DNA of 64,000 nucleotides. Origin: Chloroflexi bacterium CFX6 (GTDB lineage: Bacteria > Chloroflexota > Anaerolineae > Anaerolineales > Villigracilaceae). The notes below the pieces were generated by a model, which worked only from the letters and a program-made list of their open reading frames with translations, had not been told where the DNA came from and made no database searches. The first letter of the stretch is position 1. Each line of letters begins with the position of its first letter. Both the position numbers and the translations under genes were made by a program. Below, in pieces: positions 32,805-39,478 of this stretch. Location: contig SZPG01000031.1 of the NCBI GenBank assembly GCA_030263595.1, forward strand, positions 1 through 64,000. Reading direction: 5' to 3'.

Positions 32805-33296
32805 TCAATTCACGTTCAGGAAGCCGAACAAACGCCACAACCCCCGCATCATCGCGTGACCGAAATCCGGCTTCAGGAACTGATTCGGACACGACCCCGG
32901 AATGACCGTAATGCCGTTGGCTTTGCACAACTCCACCGCCTCCTGCGAGACGCTGGTCATGCCGGGCGTCAAGCCCGGTTTGGCGCCCATCATGCAGTGC
33001 ATCCAGACGCGCCTAATGCCCAGGTCAACGCACTGCTGGACGATCAGGTCGGTCACTTTGGGATTCGCAAGGATGAAGACTGCATCCGGTTTTTCGGGGA
33101 TGGATTTCAGGTCGGGGTAACACGGCGCGCCGTCGTAGGTGGAGATGCGCGGATTGACCGCGTAGACCTGATAACCGTTCTCCTTGAATTTGTTGTAAGC
33201 CAGGTTGCAGCCCGTTTCGCGTTTATCCGATACGCCCACCACGGCGATTTTCTTCTGCGCCAGGAAATCCTGCGCCATTGTGTCCATTTTTGCCAT
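32805..33296 (-). CDS. CoA-binding domain protein (YccU-like)
   Basis: 163 residues; GGAG before the ATG. Rossmann-type CoA_binding_2 domain: KKIAVVGVSDKRETGCNLAY, YQVYAVNPRI, DAVFILANPKVTDLIVQQCV, RRVWMHCMMG, NGITVIPGSCPNQFL. Probably cytoplasmic and binds CoA or a nucleotide. Reaction unknown for this family. Stands alone between two terminator/promoter regions. Confidence 0.88.
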   Translation of the reverse strand: MAKMDTMAQDFLAQKKIAVVGVSDKRETGCNLAYNKFKENGYQVYAVNPRISTYDGAPCYPDLKSIPEKPDAVFILANPKVTDLIVQQCVDLGIRRVWMHCMMGAKPGLTPGMTSVSQEAVELCKANGITVIPGSCPNQFLKPDFGHAMMRGLWRLFGFLNVN

Positions 33297-33441
33297 GAGA
33301 ATTCTCCTTCCAGATTGATCGTTGATTCTATGCGCGGAGTGAAAACGAGTCCAATAATGTTTGGACTGAAATATGGGTTACAAATATCCCTTCCCGGTCG
33401 AAATCGCGAATCAGATATACTTGGCTTCATCCGCAAAAAAT

Positions 33442-34074
33442 ATGAAAATTCAAGACGCATACGACGATTGGTCGGATTCTTACGACTCGGACGAAAACCT
33501 GACCCGCGACCTCGACGCGCAGGCAGTTCGAGAGCTCCTCGCGGATCAATGGTTCGACGCGATTCTCGAGACCGGCAGCGGGACGGGCAAAAACACATCG
33601 TTCCTCGCGCAAATCGGAACGAAGGTGGATGCGCTGGATTTTTCTCAGGGGATGATCGAGAAAGCCCGGATCAAAGTGAAGTCGGCGAATGTCCGCTTCT
33701 CGCTGGCAGACCTGACGAAGCGCTGGGACTGCCGGGAGGAGTCTTATGATCTCATCGTCTGTTGTCTTGTGCTGGAACATATCGAAGACCTGTCCCACAT
33801 CTTCTCCGAAACCGCGCGGACGTTGAAACCCGGCGGCAGGTTTCTGGTCAGCGAACTGCATCCTTTCAGGCAATACGAAGGGAGGAAGGCAGGGTACTAC
33901 AGGGATCAGCAAACCATCGAGGTGGACGCGTTCTTGCATCACATTTCGGATTTCACGAACGTCGCGTCAGCCAGCGGTCTGAAACTGGTCAAGTTCAATG
34001 AATACTGGCACGCGAAGGACGCGGGCAAACCGCCGCGCTTGGTCTCGTTTCTTTTTGAAAAACCAGGTACCTGA
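33442..34074 (+). CDS. Class I SAM-dependent methyltransferase
   Basis: 210 residues. ATG at 33442 chosen because the chain from there (MKIQDAYDDWSDSYDSDEN) matches the usual start of type-11 methyltransferases; an upstream start would add 23 residues. Motif I is ILETGSGTGKNTSFLA, acidic residue LDFSQGM, later YDLIVCCLVLEHIED and LKPGGRFLVSELHP. Small-molecule substrate unknown. A TATACT about 22 bases upstream may be its -10. Confidence 0.85.
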   Translation: MKIQDAYDDWSDSYDSDENLTRDLDAQAVRELLADQWFDAILETGSGTGKNTSFLAQIGTKVDALDFSQGMIEKARIKVKSANVRFSLADLTKRWDCREESYDLIVCCLVLEHIEDLSHIFSETARTLKPGGRFLVSELHPFRQYEGRKAGYYRDQQTIEVDAFLHHISDFTNVASASGLKLVKFNEYWHAKDAGKPPRLVSFLFEKPGT

Positions 34075-34091
34075 CAATTCGGCATTTACAC

Positions 34092-34175
34092 CCCATCTAT
34101 CACCTTGACAGGACCCGACCCAACCCGCCCAGAGACGAGAGATCCACTTTCTCATCGCCAAGCATTACGCTTCCA
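34092..34175 (-). repeat. Decayed coding repeat, copy A (VMLGDEKVDLSSL)
   Basis: On the minus strand this reads VMLGDEKVDLSSLGGLG, a degenerate relative of sequences at 34290-34370, 35233-35336, 36300-36372 and 36475-36520. The unit appears to be the 3' end of a lost gene. Region 34075-34509 contains no intact gene. Confidence 0.55.
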
Positions 34176-34179
34176 CAAA

Positions 34180-34274
34180 AGACCTGACAGGTTTCCGCAG
34201 AATCGTGATCGTCGGACTCCATTCCCATTCAAGAAGTCCGATCATCACACGCCACGATAAAACCTGTCAGGTCT
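34180..34274. repeat. 95-bp hairpin element (MITE-like), copy 1
   Basis: Terminal inverted repeats AGACCTGACAGGTTT (34180-34194) and AAACCTGTCAGGTCT (34260-34274); inner arms GTGATCGTCGGACT and AGTCCGATCATCAC also pair. Copy 2 at 36377-36471 differs at one visible base. Confidence 0.9.
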
Positions 34275-34289
34275 GACTCTTTATTAACT

Positions 34290-34372
34290 CCGCCCACTCC
34301 CTCGGTAGGGACGAGATTCATTTTCCCATCCCCAAGCATTACGCGCTGGATGACCCTGCCCAACTCTTAAAG
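34290..34372 (-). repeat. Decayed coding repeat, copy B (SSLPREWAELIKSQT)
   Basis: Minus-strand reading gives ISSLPREWAELIKSQT followed by a stop inside the hairpin element. It follows the DUF4926-type gene downstream, in the same relation as the other copies to their modules. Confidence 0.55.
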
Positions 34373-34509
34373 TCCCTTCGGCGCATTGGAATCACTCGCC
34401 AATCTTTGCGCTTCCTTGAAATACTCCTCCGCTTCGGGACGCTTCTCGCGCGCGGATTGGATTACAAAAAGCGGCGGAGTGCGCCCGCCGCCCAAGTGTT
34501 ATGAGCATT

Positions 34510-34740
34510 CTATGCTGTCGCATACATGCGGACATGTAATATTTCCTGGCCCTGCATTGGACGAATATCCGATTGTTCCAGCGTCACAACCGCGATGGTT
34601 TTCCCTTCGCCAGTGACAAATTCCACTTCATACGCCTTGCCGCCCGTATAGCAATGGACAACCGTCCCCACATCACCGCGGGTGAGTTTGCTGTCTTGAA
34701 GGTCGTGCGCCAAAACCACAGTATCGAGTTCGTTAAACAT
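34510..34740 (-). CDS. DUF4926-type small protein
   Basis: 76 residues, GGAG before the ATG. The core FNELDTVVLAHDLQDSKLTR and GDVGTVVHCYTGGKAYEVEF form the SH3-like DUF4926 domain. It lies 15 bases after a DUF6883-like gene; such pairs occur repeatedly together and are suspected toxin-antitoxin or immunity pairs (inference). Confidence 0.8.
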   Translation of the reverse strand: MFNELDTVVLAHDLQDSKLTRGDVGTVVHCYTGGKAYEVEFVTGEGKTIAVVTLEQSDIRPMQGQEILHVRMYATA

Positions 34741-34755
34741 TTTCTTGCTCCTATA

Positions 34756-35091
34756 CTAATCCAGCGGATAAGCCGTAACCAATTTTGGAATATCATCGCC
34801 AGTTTCAATGATCCAAACCGTGCGCAGGCGAATCATATCTCGACCTGGCGTTGGCAACAGCCCATCCACCACGTACTTTTTGCCATAAATTGTTTCGGCG
34901 GTTTCCACCGCCGCTTCCGTTTGGGCAATATCAATAAGTCCTTTCTCAAATAGGCTGATGTTCGTTTCGTTGAAGCCAAGGGATCGAAAAAACTTTGCTT
35001 TGGATTTTCCAACGGCATGAGTCTCTGAAAGCAGATGATCGGCGATCTTGCTGACGGACACGAAAGCGCGAAGTTTGTTGGGGAGTTCCAT
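34756..35091 (-). CDS. DUF6883-like protein, partner of the DUF4926 gene
   Basis: 111 residues from the ATG at 35091 (MELPNKLRAFVSVSKIADHL). Conserved parts: HAVGKSKAKFFRSLGF, YGKKYVVDGLLPTPGRDMIR and LRTVWIIETG. The fold is also seen in C-terminal domains of polymorphic toxins, which supports a toxin-like role (inference from family recall). TATAAT at 35107-35102 on the minus strand lies ten bases before the start, so the mRNA is almost leaderless. A longer frame to 35199 reads through a repeat and is rejected. Confidence 0.75.
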   Translation of the reverse strand: MELPNKLRAFVSVSKIADHLLSETHAVGKSKAKFFRSLGFNETNISLFEKGLIDIAQTEAAVETAETIYGKKYVVDGLLPTPGRDMIRLRTVWIIETGDDIPKLVTAYPLD

Positions 35092-35118
35092 GCTTTTAGA
35101 AATTATACCTTTGAATGT

Positions 35119-35229
35119 CATTGCGAGCGTACTTCCCTGGCACCGCCCGTCAGGGCAGGTGTGCGAAGCAATCCCCTCGAAATAGGAGACTGCTTCCACG
35201 GGGGAACGCCGTCACGCAATGACATCTTC
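35119..35229. repeat. GTCATTGCGAG...CGCAATGAC element
   Basis: Outer ends GTCATTGCGAG and CACGCAATGAC are inverted; inner GAAGCAATC(C) and GACTGCTTC pair. Same family as 9194-9280 and 38833-38904. Confidence 0.8.
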
Positions 35230-35232
35230 ATC

Positions 35233-35336
35233 CTTCCGCCTTCATCCTTTCAATCATCTCCCTCCACTCCCTCGGCAGGGACGAGAGATCCACGTTCTCA
35301 TCACCAGGCATCGCGCGCGGGAGGACCCTGCCTAAC
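35233..35336 (-). repeat. Decayed coding repeat, copy C, the longest reading
   Basis: Minus-strand translation: KLGRVLPRAMPGDENVDLSS then LPREWREMIERMKAEG and a stop. It lies directly downstream of the PIN-like toxin gene. The source protein family is not recognised. Confidence 0.6.
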
Positions 35337-35729
35337 TTATGGAATATAAATTCGCCCGACCCCCAGATAGTTCTCGATGTTCAAAACAATTTCCACGATT
35401 CTTTCCGCACACCTTTCACGGTAGGCGCGTTCTTTCATATGACCGAGCGCACCAATCGTAAGCACAGGCAATGACGTTGAAACATTTTCTTCTCGGATTG
35501 TTTGTTCCAAGGAATCTTTCCCTTCATCATTGCGATTCGCGGTAAGTAAGATCAGCCGATTCTCCTGGGCAAAACGCCACACGCCGCGGTCAGGAGTGTC
35601 CACTGGCAGACCCACATCCGCAAAAGTCATTACTGGAATATCAATTAACTTTAGCCAGCCTTCGTTTTTCATGATGGACCAAAGCAATATCCCCTGCTTT
35701 TTCATGTGATGATCCAGCAGGATTTTCAT
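35337..35729 (-). CDS. PIN-like (DUF5615-type) toxin candidate
   Basis: 130 residues. MKILLDHHMKKQG at the N-terminus and RLILLTANRNDEGKDSLEQT follow the DUF5615/PIN-like pattern, where early Asp and a later Asp/Asn pair form a nuclease-like site. Its ATG overlaps the stop of the upstream DUF433-type gene (ATGA), typical of antitoxin-toxin operons. Exact catalytic residues cannot be confirmed by eye. Confidence 0.75.
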   Translation of the reverse strand: MKILLDHHMKKQGILLWSIMKNEGWLKLIDIPVMTFADVGLPVDTPDRGVWRFAQENRLILLTANRNDEGKDSLEQTIREENVSTSLPVLTIGALGHMKERAYRERCAERIVEIVLNIENYLGVGRIYIP

Positions 35730-36220
35730 GCCTTATGTTCCGCGCGATATTGCGCCTGCAATTCCCTTAATCTTGCAATGGTCGCTTCGCGCTGTTCATA
35801 AGTTGCCGACATCAACTTCCGACTTCTTTCATCCCAATACTTTCTATTTTCCTCGGCGATGTCAAGAATTCGCTGATATTCCTTCTCAAAATCCTCTTTG
35901 TTCAGGTGGATATAATCGAGAATATCCAGCATTTCTTCGTCGGTTAACTCATACATATCGCGGATGTTTTTCAGGGAATCTTTCCCCTGCAATGCGTCCA
36001 TGATTAAATACACGGTGAGGCGGGTTCCATTGACCGTCAGCCCGTTTTCCGTGCGTATCACGGTGCGATTTTCACGCGGGATGGGGCCATCCGTGTTCAT
36101 CAATGCCTGAATGAGTTTATCCGAACGCAATGCCGCCAGTTCTTTTTGCAGACGCCGCGACTCTTCCTCAAGCATGGCAATTCGCTGGTCCAGTTGTTCG
36201 GGGGATAAGCTTTGCTCCAT
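35726..36220 (-). CDS. DUF433-type antitoxin candidate
   Basis: 164 residues from the ATG at 36220. N-terminal coiled-coil (RIAMLEEESRRLQKELAALR), then the DUF433 helix-turn-helix region (NGLTVNGTRLTVYLIMDALQ, NIRDMYELTDEEMLDILDYI) and a helical tail. DUF433 proteins pair with DUF5615/PIN-like toxins; the four-base overlap with the next gene supports this. A GTG three codons earlier is an alternative start. Confidence 0.8.
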   Translation of the reverse strand: MEQSLSPEQLDQRIAMLEEESRRLQKELAALRSDKLIQALMNTDGPIPRENRTVIRTENGLTVNGTRLTVYLIMDALQGKDSLKNIRDMYELTDEEMLDILDYIHLNKEDFEKEYQRILDIAEENRKYWDERSRKLMSATYEQREATIARLRELQAQYRAEHKA

Positions 36221-36299
36221 ATCACACACTCACTTTCGGGGGCATTCCTCTGTGTCTCCCAAAATTATACTTCACTCAAAACTTATCCTCCTAGCTTCT

Positions 36300-36376
36300 T
36301 TTCCACCGCCTCCCCCACTCCCTCGGCAGGGACGAGAGATCCGCGTTCCCATCCCCAAGCATCACGCTTCCACAAA
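36300..36376 (-). repeat. Decayed coding repeat, copy D
   Basis: Minus-strand reading VMLGDGNADLSSLPREW, followed downstream by the DUF433/PIN-like module on one side and by the second hairpin element on the other. Confidence 0.55.
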
Positions 36377-36471
36377 AGACCTGACAGGTTTCCGCAGAAT
36401 CGTGATCGTCGGACTCCATTCCCATTCAAGAAGTCCGATCATCGCACGCCACGATAAAACCTGTCAGGTCT
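36377..36471. repeat. 95-bp hairpin element (MITE-like), copy 2
   Basis: AGACCTGACAGGTTT (36377-36391) and AAACCTGTCAGGTCT (36457-36471) with the same inner sequence as copy 1 except ATCATCGCAC for ATCATCACAC. Flanking bases (CCCAAGCAT.ACGCTTCCACA) are also shared, so the duplication is larger than the element. Confidence 0.9.
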
Positions 36472-36480
36472 GACTCTTTA

Positions 36481-36666
36481 TTAACTCCGCCCACTCCCTC
36501 GGCAGGGACGGAAAATCACCGTCGAACCGTGATCTGGAATGACGATTATTTTGCCCGACTTGTCGCGAAAGGTGTTGTGGCTTCCCACGCGGCGAATCCA
36601 TTTGAAACCCTTCGCTTCCGCCACTTTTGCAAGGGTTGCATAAGGAACGAGTTTTAGTTTGCTCAC
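36481..36666 (-). CDS. hicA: HicA-type toxin, C-terminus replaced by repeat sequence
   Basis: 61 residues from a GTG that overlaps the hicB stop (GTGA). VSKLKLVPYATLAKVAEAKG, FKWIRRVGSHNTFRD and IVIPDHGS are the HicA double-stranded RNA-binding-like ribonuclease core, with the catalytic His in GSH. After PDHGS the expected ending (a short helix, RxxLRxIxRxxG) is missing and the frame runs into repeat copy E (36475-36520). Probably damaged but possibly still folded. HicA cleaves mRNA when free of HicB. Confidence 0.8.
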   Translation of the reverse strand: MSKLKLVPYATLAKVAEAKGFKWIRRVGSHNTFRDKSGKIIVIPDHGSTVIFRPCRGSGRS

Positions 36667-36887
36667 ACCGCAATCCCAATGCGGAAAGCGCCGACAAATT
36701 CGGGGGATTTCCCAATTTTGCCTGCCGTTTTCAAATAAACAGTGATTGCTTCGCGCAGGTTGACTTCCAATGTGGGCAGGTCGGGCGCCTGGGTGTAACA
36801 ACCAGGCAGTTCTGTCACCTCGCCGATCAGCCAGCCAGATTCGGGATCTCGCTCGACAATCGCAGTAAAAGTTTTTTGAGTTGCCAT
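36663..36887 (-). CDS. hicB: HicB-type antitoxin
   Basis: 74 residues; GGAG before the ATG at 36887. TFTAIVERDPESGWLIGEVT, ELPGCYTQAPDLPTLEVNLR, EAITVYLK is the HicB RNase-H-like fold. No C-terminal DNA-binding domain. Placed upstream of hicA with a four-base overlap. ATTATA on the plus strand at 36918-36923 (TATAAT on the minus) is its likely -10. Confidence 0.9.
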   Translation of the reverse strand: MATQKTFTAIVERDPESGWLIGEVTELPGCYTQAPDLPTLEVNLREAITVYLKTAGKIGKSPEFVGAFRIGIAV

Positions 36888-37097
36888 GTGCTTATCTCCG
36901 ATTTTTGCGATGACGCGATTATAGCACGACGGCATTCATCATTCATCCTTCATCCCTCATCCTTTCGATCGCCTCCACAGCCTCGCCAGCGCGAAAAGGC
37001 AACCCCTTAATCAAAAGTTTCCCGATCTTTGCAACCAGTGTTTTTGTACGATAAGTTTGCTGCAGGGTGCACCTCGCGTCCTTATCTTACACCGTTT

Positions 37098-38801
37098 CTA
37101 AAACCCCTCCGCCACGTACTCGCCCCACACCTCGCGGAGCGTATTGCAAATCTCCCCCAGCGTAACATCGTTCTCCACACACTCGATGAACAGAGGCATC
37201 AAATTCTCCGACCCTCCCGCGGCGGATTTCAACTTTCCAAGCAACCCCTCCGCCAGTCGCCGGTCTCTACTCTCTCTCAACTGCTTCAGCCTCTCACGCG
37301 CCGCCGCTTCAATGGCGGGATCAACCTTCAAACGTTCCAGCGTCATTTCCTCTTCCACCTGAAATTGATTAACTCCCACCACCACCTGCTCCCCGCGTTC
37401 GACGGCTTGTTGCGCGGCGTAGGCGGCGTCCTGGATCTCGTTCTGCATGAATCCCTTTTCAATGGACTGTAACGCCCCGCCCATCTCGTCAATTTTGGCG
37501 ATGTATTCCTGAGCGCCTTTCTCGATCTCGTCTGTGAGATATTCGATGAGATACGACCCCGCCAATGGATCCACCGAATCCGCGACGCCTGACTCATACG
37601 CGATGATCTGCTGTGTGCGGAGCGCGACGCGCACAGATTTTTCCGTGGGGAGCCACAACGCCTCGTCCATCGAATTCGTGTGTAGGGATTGTGTCCCGCC
37701 CAACACTGCCGAAAGAGCCTGCAACGTCACACGCACCACGTTGTTTTCCGGTTGCTGCGCGGTGAGGGTCGAACCAGCCGTTTGCGTGTGGAATCGCAAT
37801 TGCCACGACGCCGGCTTCTGCGCTTTGAATCGTTCGCGCATGATCTTCGCCCACAATCTGCGCGCGGCGCGGAACTTCGCCACCTCCTCCAAAAAGTTGT
37901 TGTGTGAGTTGAAGAAGAAAGAGAGTTGCCCTGCAAATTCGTCCACGTTCAAGCCTGCTTTCAACGCGGCTTCCACATACGCAATCCCGTTCGCGAGCGT
38001 GAAGGCGACTTCCTGCACGGCGGTCGAGCCCGCTTCACGGATGTGATACCCCGAAATGGAAATCGTGTTCCAATTCGGAACTTCCTTCGCGCAAAACGAG
38101 AAGACGTCGGTGATGAGGCGCATGGAAGGCGCGGGCGGGAAGATATACGTGCCGCGCGCCACGTACTCCTTGAGAATGTCGTTCTGGATCGTGCCGCGCA
38201 GTTTCTTTACCTCCGCGCCCTGCTTCTTTGCCACCGCGATATACATCGCCAGCAAAATGCCCGCAGGCGCGTTGATCGTCATCGAGGTCGAAACCTTATC
38301 GAGCGGGATTTCCCTGAAGAGCGTTTCCATGTCATGCACGGAAGAAATCGAAACGCCGACCTTGCCCACCTCCCCCCGCGCCATGGGATCGTCCGCATCG
38401 TACCCAATTTGAGTTGGGAGGTCGAACGCGACGCTCAGCCCCGTCTGACCGTTCTGCAGGAGATAACGATAACGCGCGTTGGTCTCTTCGGCGGTGGCGA
38501 AACCCGCGTACTGGCGCATCGTCCAAAAGCGCGAACGATACATCGTCGGCTGGACGCCGCGCGTGAATGGATATTCGCCAGGGAAACCAAGTTTGTTTAA
38601 AAAGGATTTTTCCGTAGGGGCGAGGTCCTCTCGCCCAACTTCGGAGGCACCCGCAAATGCATCGCCGTCCGCAGGCAGCGCCACGCGCGGGACCTCGATG
38701 CCTGCGGATGTCTCGAATCGCTCCTTCCTCTCCTTGAACTTTTCCAGCGACCTCTTGAGCGTGGTCTCTTTCCAACGGTTGTATTGGTCTTGTAGGGACA
38801 T
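37098..38801 (-). CDS. Methylmalonyl-CoA mutase, catalytic (large) chain
   Basis: 567 residues, the size of stand-alone catalytic chains that lack the B12-binding domain, which must be encoded elsewhere. TIM-barrel signature: [91 protein letters not shown]. Converts methylmalonyl-CoA and succinyl-CoA in propionate metabolism; related acyl-CoA mutases share this chain. Near the N-terminus (residues about 52-66) lies an extra [15 protein letters not shown] encoded by a palindromic repeat. Confidence 0.93.
   Translation of the reverse strand: MSLQDQYNRWKETTLKRSLEKFKERKERFETSAGIEVPRVALPADGDAFAGASEVGREDLAPTEKSFLNKLGFPGEYPFTRGVQPTMYRSRFWTMRQYAGFATAEETNARYRYLLQNGQTGLSVAFDLPTQIGYDADDPMARGEVGKVGVSISSVHDMETLFREIPLDKVSTSMTINAPAGILLAMYIAVAKKQGAEVKKLRGTIQNDILKEYVARGTYIFPPAPSMRLITDVFSFCAKEVPNWNTISISGYHIREAGSTAVQEVAFTLANGIAYVEAALKAGLNVDEFAGQLSFFFNSHNNFLEEVAKFRAARRLWAKIMRERFKAQKPASWQLRFHTQTAGSTLTAQQPENNVVRVTLQALSAVLGGTQSLHTNSMDEALWLPTEKSVRVALRTQQIIAYESGVADSVDPLAGSYLIEYLTDEIEKGAQEYIAKIDEMGGALQSIEKGFMQNEIQDAAYAAQQAVERGEQVVVGVNQFQVEEEMTLERLKVDPAIEAAARERLKQLRESRDRRLAEGLLGKLKSAAGGSENLMPLFIECVENDVTLGEICNTLREVWGEYVAEGF
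38618..38636. repeat. Palindrome GGGCGAG-GTCCT-CTCGCCC inside the mutase gene
   Basis: Seven-base arms (38618-38624 and 38630-38636) in frame near the 5' end of the mutase gene; looks like a dispersed intergenic palindrome captured in coding sequence. Confidence 0.75.
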
Positions 38802-38832
38802 GTCTTCACCTATATCTCTTCAGCGGGGGTCT

Positions 38833-38904
38833 TTGCGAAGCAAATTTCCTCATAGCAAAAGTGGAGATTGCTTCGACGGGAGAACACCGTCTCGCAATGA
38901 CATG
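38833..38904. repeat. GAAGCAA...TTGCTTC...CGCAATGACA element
   Basis: GCGAAGCAAATTTCC, GGAGATTGCTTC and TCTCGCAATGACAT: third copy of the family at 9194 and 35119. The rest of the 38802-39030 gap has no recognisable gene. Confidence 0.75.
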
Positions 38905-39030
38905 GGGCAAGTATAAAGCCAAACACAAACAGGGAATTGGACAGAAACAGGAAGATTTCGAGACAAAAGTCACATGCCTTCCGCCAACGAAGATGCTACA
39001 CTGTCCGTATATAAAGACAGGAGAATCAGC

Positions 39031-39432
39031 ATGGCGAGCAAAACACTTCTTTATATCGGCGCGGGGATACTTTTCCTGATCGGCTTGTGCCTGTTCGGAT
39101 ACGGCGTATTGAACGTGATCGGTTCGACCTCCGCCCAGGGCAGTTCCAACTGGTTGACCTTCGGACTCGGCTTCGGCTGTGTGGGCGTGTTGTTCCTCGC
39201 GGGGGGCGCGGGGTTGATCTATGCCGCGCAGCGCGGGACGAAGACCGAGGTCGTCCAGCAGGTGACGATGAAGGTGGACCTGCCCGGCGAAACAAAGATC
39301 GAGCAGATGAAATGCCGTTCCTGCGGGGGCGCGTTGAAAGCGGAAAACGTCAAAATGATCGCCGGCGCGCCGACCGTCGAATGTCCGTATTGCGGGACGA
39401 CGTATCAGTTGACCGAAGAACCGAAATGGTGA
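39031..39432 (+). CDS. Two-helix membrane protein with C-terminal zinc ribbon
   Basis: 133 residues; AGGAG upstream of the ATG. Two transmembrane helices (LLYIGAGILFLIGLCLFGYG and a second near residues 38-58), a linker, then a cytoplasmic zinc ribbon with CRSCGG and CPYCG. Lies upstream of the Cys-Ala tail protein in the same direction with a 46-base gap and may belong to the same unit. Family not recognised. Confidence 0.75.
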   Translation: MASKTLLYIGAGILFLIGLCLFGYGVLNVIGSTSAQGSSNWLTFGLGFGCVGVLFLAGGAGLIYAAQRGTKTEVVQQVTMKVDLPGETKIEQMKCRSCGGALKAENVKMIAGAPTVECPYCGTTYQLTEEPKW

Positions 39433-39478
39433 TTCGATTTTCGATTGGCGATTTGCGATTGACGATTGGAGGGTCGTT

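Noticed and set aside
34386-34616. Plus-strand reading frame of 76 codons
   Set aside because: Opposite the DUF4926 gene and repeat; no ribosome site or family features.
35092-35199. Longer start for the DUF6883-like gene
   Set aside because: The extra residues are encoded by the GTCATTGCGAG element; MELPNKLRAF is the natural start.
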